64,000 nucleotides of DNA from Phycisphaerales bacterium. Lineage in GTDB: Bacteria > Planctomycetota > Phycisphaerae > Phycisphaerales > UBA1924. Of this stretch, positions 18,802-26,377 are shown piece after piece. The stretch covers positions 1 through 64,000 of the forward strand of contig JAGQOH010000008.1 of NCBI GenBank assembly GCA_020427635.1, given 5' to 3'. The position numbers were made by a program, and so were the translations under genes. Numbering within the stretch: position 1 is the stretch's first letter; each line of letters opens with the position of its first letter. Below the pieces are notes generated by a model. It saw nothing but the letters and a program-made list of their open reading frames with translations. It was not told where the DNA came from and ran no database searches.

Positions 18802-20270
18802 CGCCCACTCCGGTGTACGGGGCCCAGCACATGATAGCTCACGGTCTTCGTGAACCCATCGCTCCCCGTCACCAGAATCTCGAGGTCGCACCGCCCACGC
18901 GCTCCGAAGAGCTCTGGCGGCAACACGACGACAAACCCGACGGTCTCAGACTGCGTGGGCTCGAGCTCGATCGTGCTGTCTTCCATGTCGAGTCGCGCGC
19001 CATCGGGGCTCGCGATCGACAGCGTGTACTGCGCCGAGCTGTTCCCTCGGTTCACGAGGCGCATGCGTACTTGGTTGGCAATCTCGCCCGTATCAAGCGC
19101 ATAGAACGGCGCGCCCTGGCGCGGAAGCACCTGTGCCTCCGCGGAAGCGCGTGACGTGATCAGCACCGCAAAGATGCCCAACAGCACTGCCATCACAGTC
19201 GGATACACGATGACGCGCGGGCGAACAAAGTGCCGTGCCTCCCCACTGACCACGGCCTGCGAGCTGTAGCGAATCAATCCGCGCGGCCGCCCGATCTTGT
19301 CCATCACATCGTCACAAGCATCGATGCACTGCGCGCAGCCAATGCACTCCATCTGCAAACCATTGCGAATGTCAATGCCGGTCGGACACGTCGTCACACA
19401 CTTATGGCAGTCAATGCAATCGCCTTGCTGCGGTGCAGCAACCGGCAGACTCACGTCCTGCGCGGCGCCTTTCTTCGAAGTTCGCTTCTTGCCCCGCGGT
19501 TCACCGCGTTTCTCGTCATACGTAATGATCATCGAGTGGCGATCCACGAGCGCCGATTGCAGTCGTCCGTACGGACACGCAACCAAACAGGTCTGCTCGC
19601 GAAAATAGCCAAAATCAAAGAGCATGAGCGCGGTTGTGATCGCCATCACCAGGAACGCAGTCGGGTGCTGGAGCGGCGAGCCTGCAATCCAGCGGAACAG
19701 TTGCTCGGGCGGCACGAAGTACGCAAGAAACGTATTCGCCAAGAACACGGAGCACAGCACAAACGCCACGTGCTTCAACACACGGCGCAATCCCTTTGCC
19801 TTCTTTGCCGAGCGTCGACTGCCGGGCGCTCCGTCAAAAAGCCGCTCGATCGGACGGTACAGGAACTCCATGTACACCGTCTGTGGACACGCCCATCCGC
19901 ACCACACGCGCCCGAACAGTGCGGTCACCAGGAAGATCAAAAGAAAGACCGACACAATGAGCAGCGCCATCAGCAACGTATCCGTCGGCAGGAACGTCAC
20001 CCCGAAAAACGTGAATCGACGGTGCATCACGTCGAGCAGCATCAATGGCCGCCCGTTGACCTTCAGGTAGGGCACAATGGTGAAAAGTACAATCAGCAGG
20101 TACGCCGTAATGCGGCGCGCCTGCCAGAATCGGCCCGGTGAGACGCGCGGGCAGAGCCAGTTGCGCGACCCATCCGCGTTCAAGGTCGAAAGCACCTGCT
20201 CTTCGCTCACCGGTGCTGCGCCGGCAGGCACGCCCTCATCCGCAATCGGCTTGTCTTCGAGTGCGGTCAT
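18798..20270 (-). CDS. ccoG: CcoG/FixG, membrane iron-sulfur protein of cbb3 assembly
   Basis: 490 residues. Membrane segments lie near 35-55, 85-110, 155-175, 200-220 and 340-365. The motif WCGWACPQTVYMEFLYRPIE and two 4Fe-4S sets, CIDCHKCVTTCPTGID and CIGCAQCIDAC, are clear, followed by a periplasmic Ig-like C-terminal domain. CcoG reduces copper during cbb3 oxidase maturation. It lies 48 nt after ccoP and overlaps the small membrane gene by 4 nt. Confidence 0.93.
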   Translation of the reverse strand: MTALEDKPIADEGVPAGAAPVSEEQVLSTLNADGSRNWLCPRVSPGRFWQARRITAYLLIVLFTIVPYLKVNGRPLMLLDVMHRRFTFFGVTFLPTDTLLMALLIVSVFLLIFLVTALFGRVWCGWACPQTVYMEFLYRPIERLFDGAPGSRRSAKKAKGLRRVLKHVAFVLCSVFLANTFLAYFVPPEQLFRWIAGSPLQHPTAFLVMAITTALMLFDFGYFREQTCLVACPYGRLQSALVDRHSMIITYDEKRGEPRGKKRTSKKGAAQDVSLPVAAPQQGDCIDCHKCVTTCPTGIDIRNGLQMECIGCAQCIDACDDVMDKIGRPRGLIRYSSQAVVSGEARHFVRPRVIVYPTVMAVLLGIFAVLITSRASAEAQVLPRQGAPFYALDTGEIANQVRMRLVNRGNSSAQYTLSIASPDGARLDMEDSTIELEPTQSETVGFVVVLPPELFGARGRCDLEILVTGSDGFTKTVSYHVLGPVHRSGR

Positions 20271-20318
20271 GCGGGGCTCACCTCATTCATCCATGATCAG
20301 CGGCCTGCACGCCGAACC

Positions 20319-20921
20319 TTAGCGCGCGCTACTGACAGGCTCGCTTGGCGCCGCCGACCAGGGCGGCACAGGCTCACCCTCCGCCGCCTTACCGGCCACC
20401 GGGTGATCCCGAAGCGTAGACACGTACGCCGCCACAAGCACCCGCTGGTTTTGCCCTAATCTGCTCGACCACTCGGGCATGCCCTTGGCTGCGACGCCCT
20501 TCGACACCACCCGATAAATGTCATCCACCTTCTTCACGTTGATCCAGTGATCATCGGTCAGGTTCGGACCGGTGCTGCCCGAGCCGTCGGCCTTGTGACA
20601 CTGCGCACAGTTCGCCAGGAAGATCCCCTGCCCAAGGGCCATCCACTTCTCATCCTTGCTCATCTCGAGAATGGTGCTCGCATCGCCATCCAACGTGCCC
20701 AGCTCGCCGAACAGCCGCTGGTAGTACGAATCGCGCGCAAACGACCACTTGTCCTCGATGGTCCAGCCAAGCACGCTCGCGTGGTAGTACAGAATGTACA
20801 CCAGCGAGAACAGGATCGACGCAAACCAGAGCGACCACCACCACCCCGGCGGCAGGTTGTCGAACTCCTTGATGCCGTCGTACTCGTGATCGCGAAGTTC
20901 ATCAAACTCCGGGCTGCTCAT
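20319..20921 (-). CDS. ccoP: CcoP, cbb3 oxidase subunit III, with a single heme c motif
   Basis: 200 residues. The N-terminal segment HEYDGIKEFDNLPPGWWWSL and one membrane span are typical of CcoP. One cytochrome c domain follows with CAQCH near 113-117 and GMPEW as the likely methionine ligand. Usual CcoP is about 300 residues with two CxxCH motifs; here only one is present and the protein ends in a Pro/Ser-rich tail. It passes electrons to the oxidase core. It overlaps ccoQ by ATGA. Confidence 0.9.
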   Translation of the reverse strand: MSSPEFDELRDHEYDGIKEFDNLPPGWWWSLWFASILFSLVYILYYHASVLGWTIEDKWSFARDSYYQRLFGELGTLDGDASTILEMSKDEKWMALGQGIFLANCAQCHKADGSGSTGPNLTDDHWINVKKVDDIYRVVSKGVAAKGMPEWSSRLGQNQRVLVAAYVSTLRDHPVAGKAAEGEPVPPWSAAPSEPVSSAR

Positions 20922-21109
20922 GCTGCACCCCCATGCGTTGATTCCTGGCCCTCTTCAAATACCAAGCGCGCGGCGCGACCCGCGGTGGATCTCGGGTAAC
21001 GCCAGAAGATTCGGCAGGCGATGGCGATGAACACCACCAAGAAGATCAGCATCGCCGCGATCGCCCACACGCCCAGGTTGAGGGAACTCACTACATCGCT
21101 CAGCGACAT
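20918..21109 (-). CDS. ccoQ: CcoQ-like small subunit
   Basis: 63 residues from the ATG at 21109, where TGATG joins the ccoNO stop (a GTG one codon earlier is also possible). It has one membrane segment (about 12-33) and then RIFWRYPRSTAGRAA. Size and place between ccoNO and ccoP identify it as CcoQ, which stabilises the complex. Sequence conservation in this family is low. Confidence 0.8.
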   Translation of the reverse strand: MSLSDVVSSLNLGVWAIAAMLIFLVVFIAIACRIFWRYPRSTAGRAARLVFEEGQESTHGGAA

Positions 21110-23376
21110 CACTCGCCCCCTTCCACCGCGAGATTCTTGATATCGACACCCAGGCGCTGCAGGTATGCCACAAGTGCAAGGATCTTCTTGCCGTCCAGAT
21201 CTTCGTACCCGCCTTGCTCAATGAGCTCGCCGGAAATCCGCGTCGCCTGCGCCTTGGCCAACTCAATCGCCGACGCACGCTCATCGTCCGAGTAAGGCAC
21301 GCCCAAGAGCACCATGGCGTCCACATTGCGGCGGACCTGGGGCCACGGAATGTCCTGATTCAGCAGGTGCTTGTACGCAGGCATAATCGAGCCGGCAATC
21401 AGAATTCGTGGATCCTCCAAGTGGCGCACATGCCAGTCGTGGTTGTACTTGCCACCTACGCGGGCCAAGTCTGGGCCAATGCGCCGCGAGCCCCACTGGA
21501 ACGGATGGTCATAGACGAATTCGCCAGACTGCGAGTAAGGCCCGTACCGCTCTGTCTCCGCCCACAAGGGGCGAATCATCTGCGAGTGGCAGTTGTAGCA
21601 GCCCTCCGCGATGTACACCTGTCGCCCGTACAACTCCAACGGCGAGTATGGCTTGATGCTCTCGATCGTCGGCACGTTCGAGCGAATCACGAACATCGGC
21701 ACAAGTGAGAAGATCGACGCCACACCCACAGAGATCAACACCCACACGGTGAACCGCACGGGCAAATGCTCCCACTTGCGGTGCCACTCAAGCTGTGTCA
21801 TCTCGTCCAGCTTGCGCCCAACCTCGAGCGTGTTCTCCACGGGCGAGTGGTACAACTCCGGATCGGTGTACTTTCGCGCCAAGGGCGGCGCTTGATGCTC
21901 AATGACTTCATATTGCTTGGGGCGGCGCACCCATGTGCCAAGCAGATTGACGCCGCCAAGCAATGCGCCCAGGAAGAACAGCCCGCCACCAACCGCGCGA
22001 ATCGCGTACAGCGGCATCAGCTTGGTCACCGTTTCAACGAAGTCGGGATACGCCAAGGCGCCCGCGTCGGTGAATCCGCGCCACATGAGCCCCTGCGTGA
22101 TGCCGGCCCACTGCATCGAGATCCAGTACATGAAGATCCCGATCGTCGCCAACCAGAAATGCCACTCCGCCAGCTTCTTGCTTGCCAATGGGGTCTGGTA
22201 GATGCGCGGCCAGAGCCAATACAGCATCCCGAAGATCATCATGCCGTTCCAACCCAGTGTGCCGCCATGCACGTGACCGATCGTCCAGTCCGTGTAGTGC
22301 GACAACGAGTTCACAGCTTTCACACTCAGCAGCGGCCCTTCAAACGTCGACATCCCGTAGAACGTCACGCCCACCAGGAAGAACTTCAGCACAGGATCCG
22401 TCGTGATCTTGTCCCACGTGCCGCGCAGCGTGAACAGGCCATTGATCATGCCGCCCCACGAAGGCATCCACAGCATGAGCGAGAACGTCATGCCGAGCGT
22501 CGATGCCCACCCGGGCAACGACGTGTAATGCAGGTGGTGCGGACCGGCCCAGATGTACACGAACACGAGCGACCAGAAGTGCAGAATCGACAGGCGGTAG
22601 CTGAACACCGGGCGCTCCGCAGCCTTGGGCAGGAAGTAGTACATCAGGCCAAGGAAGGGCGTCGTCAAGAAGAACGCCACCGCGTTGTGCCCATACCACC
22701 ATTGCACGAGCGCATCCTGCACACCTGCATAAACCGAGTATGACTTGAGCCATCCGGCGGGCACTTCAAGACTGTTAAAGACGTGCAGCACCGCGACCGT
22801 GACAATCGTTGCGATATAGAACCAAAGCGCCACGTACAAGTGCCGTTCGCGCCGACGCGCCAACGTGCCAAAGAAATTCACACCGAAGAAACCAACCCAC
22901 ACCACGGCGATCAGCAAGTCAATGGGCCACTCGAGTTCTGCATACTCCTTGCCCGTCGTAATACCGAGTGGAATGGTCAACGCCGCGCAGACGATGATCA
23001 GTTGCCAGCCCCAGAAATGCAGATTGCTCAGCACGTCGGAGAACATGCGCGCCTTACACAGCCGCTGCGTGCTGTAATAGATCGCGGTGAACACACCGTT
23101 GCCCGCAAAGGCAAAGATCGCGGCATTGGTATGCAACGGGCGCAATCGCCCGAATGTGAGCCACTCAACCTGGAAGAGCAGCTTCATCCAGCCAAAGGCG
23201 CCGGGCCACTTCTCCGCCATTGCCGGCGCTACGAGCTGTAGCGCAATCAACACGCCAACGAGCAGCCCAACCACCCCCCAGACATACGTCGCCAGCGCGA
23301 ACTTGCGCACGATCGCATCGTCGTAGGTAAAGGTCTCGAGCCCCCCCGCCACCATCTCCGCGTCTGACGTCGCCAC
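21109..23376 (-). CDS. ccoNO: CcoNO, fused catalytic and cytochrome c subunits of cbb3 oxidase
   Basis: 755 residues. A GTG at 23376 has GGAGGG 9 nt upstream and is preferred over an open GTG at 23412. The N-terminal two thirds is CcoN with about 12 membrane segments, the HTNAAIFAF heme ligand region, WWYGHNAVAFFLT (copper B region) and HVHGGTLGWNG. The C-terminal part is CcoO with one membrane anchor and the heme c motif CYNCHSQMIRP. CcoN and CcoO are usually separate; the fusion is known in some phyla. It is the high-affinity terminal oxidase and proton pump. It is divergent from the Rrf2 regulator. Confidence 0.95.
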   Translation of the reverse strand: MATSDAEMVAGGLETFTYDDAIVRKFALATYVWGVVGLLVGVLIALQLVAPAMAEKWPGAFGWMKLLFQVEWLTFGRLRPLHTNAAIFAFAGNGVFTAIYYSTQRLCKARMFSDVLSNLHFWGWQLIIVCAALTIPLGITTGKEYAELEWPIDLLIAVVWVGFFGVNFFGTLARRRERHLYVALWFYIATIVTVAVLHVFNSLEVPAGWLKSYSVYAGVQDALVQWWYGHNAVAFFLTTPFLGLMYYFLPKAAERPVFSYRLSILHFWSLVFVYIWAGPHHLHYTSLPGWASTLGMTFSLMLWMPSWGGMINGLFTLRGTWDKITTDPVLKFFLVGVTFYGMSTFEGPLLSVKAVNSLSHYTDWTIGHVHGGTLGWNGMMIFGMLYWLWPRIYQTPLASKKLAEWHFWLATIGIFMYWISMQWAGITQGLMWRGFTDAGALAYPDFVETVTKLMPLYAIRAVGGGLFFLGALLGGVNLLGTWVRRPKQYEVIEHQAPPLARKYTDPELYHSPVENTLEVGRKLDEMTQLEWHRKWEHLPVRFTVWVLISVGVASIFSLVPMFVIRSNVPTIESIKPYSPLELYGRQVYIAEGCYNCHSQMIRPLWAETERYGPYSQSGEFVYDHPFQWGSRRIGPDLARVGGKYNHDWHVRHLEDPRILIAGSIMPAYKHLLNQDIPWPQVRRNVDAMVLLGVPYSDDERASAIELAKAQATRISGELIEQGGYEDLDGKKILALVAYLQRLGVDIKNLAVEGGE

Positions 23377-23465
23377 GGCTGCCGGCCCTCCGGAAATACT
23401 GCCTCGCCGCACCCCTTGCGGCGTGGCAGCAAGCTATCGGCTTTTCCAAAACCTTGTCAAGAGTT

Positions 23466-23506
23466 GCGGATAAATATATCGACAAATCGCTATCCGCTCG
23501 ATATCC
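23466..23506. promoter_or_regulatory. Candidate operator between ccoNO and the Rrf2 gene
   Basis: GCGGATA (23466-23472) is the exact inverted repeat of TATCCGC (23491-23497), separated by 18 nt of AT-rich DNA, with a further GATATCC at 23500-23506. This AT-rich patch is unusual for the window and lies in the shared intergenic region, so it is a reasonable site for the Rrf2 protein and for both promoters. Confidence 0.45.
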
Positions 23507-23541
23507 TCCATGACTGACCTATCGGCTCAGGAGGGAACTCC

Positions 23542-23985
23542 GTGTTCACCACCACCACCGAGTACGCCCTGCGGGCAGCCGTTTTCCTCGCAGAGAGCCC
23601 CGCTCGTCAAACCGCCCACAGCGTCGCCGCCGCGACCCACGTGCCCGAACGCTATATGTCAAAGGTCCTCCAGGTCCTGGTTGACGCGGGACTCGCCGAC
23701 TCCCAACGCGGCCCCTCAGGCGGGTTCATCCTGAGTCGCCCCCCCAGAGCCATCACCGCGCTCGAGGTCGTGCAGGCGGTCGAGCCAATCCGCCGCATCG
23801 AGACCTGTCCGTTGGGCCTGCCCGAGCATTGCCCCACGCTCTGCCCGCTCCACCAACTCCTCGATAGCCTGGCCGGCATCGCCGAAAGCCGCCTGGGCGG
23901 CACAACGCTCGCCGACCTCATTGGCCATCCGATCATGCCGCTCGGCATCCGCCCAAGCGAACGCACAATCGCCCCGCCCCGCTAG
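23542..23985 (+). CDS. Rrf2-family transcription regulator with three cysteines
   Basis: 147 residues from a GTG at 23542 with AGGAGGG upstream. The winged helix has TTTEYALRAAVFLAE, VPERYMSKVLQVLVDAGL and SQRGPSGGFILSR. The cysteines in ETCPLGLPEHCPTLCPLHQ match the cluster-binding loop of IscR/NsrR-like members. An iron-sulfur cofactor that senses redox state, oxygen or nitric oxide is likely. Its position facing ccoNO suggests it controls the cbb3 genes, and probably itself. Confidence 0.9.
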   Translation: MFTTTTEYALRAAVFLAESPARQTAHSVAAATHVPERYMSKVLQVLVDAGLADSQRGPSGGFILSRPPRAITALEVVQAVEPIRRIETCPLGLPEHCPTLCPLHQLLDSLAGIAESRLGGTTLADLIGHPIMPLGIRPSERTIAPPR

Positions 23986-23994
23986 GCTGATCCC

Positions 23995-24690
23995 ATGTGC
24001 GAGGCGCGAACAGCCTGGGCAGGCGATGGCGTCCTCGTCGCCTCCCCTGCTTCGCCGCCCGCCAACCCGCTGCCGGTCTTGCATCAGTGGCGCCAGAGGC
24101 TTCAGGCCCAACACCAGCCAGGGATCTTGAACGTCACCGTTGGGTCGTCGACCCTCACCATTCAGATTGATCCAGCGCTCCCCGATCCAAACACATTGCG
24201 CCACGCAATCGAGGCGGCACTGGCTGCGCCTCAGCCGACTGCCGCAACTCCGCCGCCGCGCACCATCGAGATTCCCGTCTGCTACGACAACCCCGCGTGG
24301 TCGCTCGACCTGGCCTCGATCGCAGCCGAACTGGGCGCGGCACCCGACACGCTCGTGCAAAAGCACGCAAGCGCCACCTACACCGTCGACTTCCTTGGCT
24401 TTGCGCCGGGCTTTGCATACCTCTCCGGGTTGCACGCGTCACTGCAGGTGCCGCGCCTGCCAACCCCCCGCACGCGCCTTCCCGCAGGCAGCGTGGGCAT
24501 CGCCGGTGCGCGCACCGCGGTGTATCCCTGCGCCATGCCCGGCGGATGGCAAATCATCGGGCGCTCGCCCATGCACCTCTTTGATCCCAATGACACGCCC
24601 CCAACGCGCCTGCAACCCGGCGACCACGTGCGCTTCCGGCGCATCGATGCCGACGCCTTTGCGCACCTGGCCCGCGAGCGCTCACAATGA
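23995..24690 (+). CDS. pxpB: PxpB, 5-oxoprolinase subunit B (KipI)
   Basis: 231 residues. The KipI/PxpB signature FLGFAPGFAYLSGL is near 130-143, followed by RTRLPAGSVGIAG and a YPCAMPGGWQIIGR segment. Together with PxpA and PxpC it hydrolyses 5-oxoproline to glutamate using ATP. The N-terminal 35 residues are weakly conserved, so the start is not certain. It overlaps pxpC by ATGA. Confidence 0.92.
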   Translation: MCEARTAWAGDGVLVASPASPPANPLPVLHQWRQRLQAQHQPGILNVTVGSSTLTIQIDPALPDPNTLRHAIEAALAAPQPTAATPPPRTIEIPVCYDNPAWSLDLASIAAELGAAPDTLVQKHASATYTVDFLGFAPGFAYLSGLHASLQVPRLPTPRTRLPAGSVGIAGARTAVYPCAMPGGWQIIGRSPMHLFDPNDTPPTRLQPGDHVRFRRIDADAFAHLARERSQ

Positions 24691-25616
24691 ACAGGATCAC
24701 GTTGCAATCGCCAGGTCAGTTCACGACGGTGCAAGACTTGGGGCGAATCGGCCATGGATCACTGGGCGTCGCGATGTGTGGCGCTGCGGATCAATGCTCA
24801 CTGCGCCTTGGCAATCGACTGGTTGGCAATCCAGACAGCGCCGCTGCGCTCGAGATGACCTTTGTGGGCGCGACAGTTCGCTTCGATGCGCCAACGCGCG
24901 TCGCCCTCACCGGCGCGAGAGCGCCCCGCGCCTCCGTGCCCATGTGGCGCGCCGTCGACCTGGAGTCGCACCGGGAGCTTGCCATCGGTCCAATCGAATC
25001 TGGCGTGCGCACATACCTGTGCATCGCAGGCGGCATTGACACGCCGCAAGTCCTGGGCAGTCGTGCGGCCCATGTCGCAACCGGGCTTGGCCCGCCGCGC
25101 TGCGCCGCAAACACCACCCTGCCCGTCGGATCACCGACCAACATCCAACAAGAAGTCTCCGATGCAGCGCTGCTGCATGAACTCGTCGCCGAACTCGACC
25201 GACAAGAACTGCGCATCGTGCCTGGTCCGCACCGCGACCACCTGCCACAACACAGCTGGGACGAACTGCTCGCCGGGAGCTGGTGTATCGACATGCAATC
25301 CGATCGCATCGGCACGCGCCTGATCGGTCCCTCTGGCGCGAGCAGCTCCGGAGCCCTGCCAACCGAGGGCGCGTTCCACGGCGCCATCCAATTGCCTCCC
25401 AGTGGACAGCCAATCATCCTGGGTCCCGACTGCGCCCCAACAGGTGGCTATCCAATCATTGCAAGCATCGCCTCTGTCGATCTGCCCGCGCTGGCACAGC
25501 GCCGTCCTGGTGAGACAATCCGGTTCACGCCGACGTCGATTGAGGAAGCACAGCGCCTCGCGCGCGCACGCAAAGATCTCATGAACCGAGCGATCGCTCC
25601 TATCCAAGAGCCATGA
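24687..25616 (+). CDS. pxpC: PxpC, 5-oxoprolinase subunit C (KipA)
   Basis: 309 residues. The biotin-dependent-carboxylase-like KipA fold is shown by FTTVQDLGRIGHGSLGV, the SAAALEMT region, SDRIGTRLIGP and GQPIILGPDCAPTGGYP. It works with PxpB as the ATP-using part of 5-oxoprolinase. Overlaps of 4 nt with both neighbours show a tight pxpBCA operon. Confidence 0.93.
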   Translation: MNRITLQSPGQFTTVQDLGRIGHGSLGVAMCGAADQCSLRLGNRLVGNPDSAAALEMTFVGATVRFDAPTRVALTGARAPRASVPMWRAVDLESHRELAIGPIESGVRTYLCIAGGIDTPQVLGSRAAHVATGLGPPRCAANTTLPVGSPTNIQQEVSDAALLHELVAELDRQELRIVPGPHRDHLPQHSWDELLAGSWCIDMQSDRIGTRLIGPSGASSSGALPTEGAFHGAIQLPPSGQPIILGPDCAPTGGYPIIASIASVDLPALAQRRPGETIRFTPTSIEEAQRLARARKDLMNRAIAPIQEP

Positions 25617-26377
25617 CGGAACCAGGCAGCAAAACCATCGACCTCAATGCCGACATGGGCGAACGCTCCATGCACATCGCAGACGATATTGCGCTGCTGC
25701 AGTTCGTGACGTCCACCAGCATCGCCTGCGGCGGGCACGCTGGCGACGAAGCCACCGCGCGCACGCTCATTCAACACGCCGATCGCCTCTCGCGCAACGT
25801 CGGCGCCCATCCCTCCTATCCCGATCGCGCTAACTTTGGCCGCTCGCGCCTGGACATCTCGATCAGTGCGCTGCACGCCTGCCTCTGCGAACAGCTTGCG
25901 TGTCTCATGCAGATTGCGCACGACGAAGGGGCCCAGCTTCGTCACGTCAAGCCCCATGGTGCGCTGTATCACGCCGCCAGTGATGACCTCGATGTCGCCG
26001 ACGCCATTGCCAGGGCCGTGCAGGACACCGATCCGTCGCTCAGGCTGGTCGCCGCCGCCGGTTCACTAGCCCTCGCACATTGGCGCGCACAGGGCCAAGC
26101 CGTCGCTGCCGAGGGCTTTGCCGACCGGACCTACGAGCCCACGGGCCTGCTGCGCTCGCGCACGCACGATGACGCTCTACTGGACGATCCCGACGCCGCC
26201 GCGCACCAGGCACTCGCCATTGCGCGCGACCACATCGTCACCGCCTATGACGGCACAACGATCCCGCTCGCCTGCCAAACCATCTGCATCCACAGCGATA
26301 CACCCAACGCGCTCGCCATCGCCCGTGCCGTGCGCGCTACCCTTGAAGCGCACACCATCACCGTCGCGCCCTTCTAG
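25613..26377 (+). CDS. pxpA: PxpA, 5-oxoprolinase subunit A (LamB/YcsF)
   Basis: 254 residues. The LamB/YcsF markers are IDLNADMGE, SIACGGHAGD, VGAHPSYPD, HVKPHGALYH and the RTYEPTGLLRSR segment. It is the subunit that opens the 5-oxoproline ring after activation by PxpBC. Start ATGA overlaps the pxpC stop, and the 3' end overlaps the convergent secreted-protein gene by 4 nt. Confidence 0.94.
   Translation: MTEPGSKTIDLNADMGERSMHIADDIALLQFVTSTSIACGGHAGDEATARTLIQHADRLSRNVGAHPSYPDRANFGRSRLDISISALHACLCEQLACLMQIAHDEGAQLRHVKPHGALYHAASDDLDVADAIARAVQDTDPSLRLVAAAGSLALAHWRAQGQAVAAEGFADRTYEPTGLLRSRTHDDALLDDPDAAAHQALAIARDHIVTAYDGTTIPLACQTICIHSDTPNALAIARAVRATLEAHTITVAPF

Noticed and set aside
15442-23376. 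Horizontal transfer of the cco cluster
   Set aside because: Apart from the AT-rich operator patch, composition and gene spacing are like the surroundings; there are no repeats or mobility genes at the edges.
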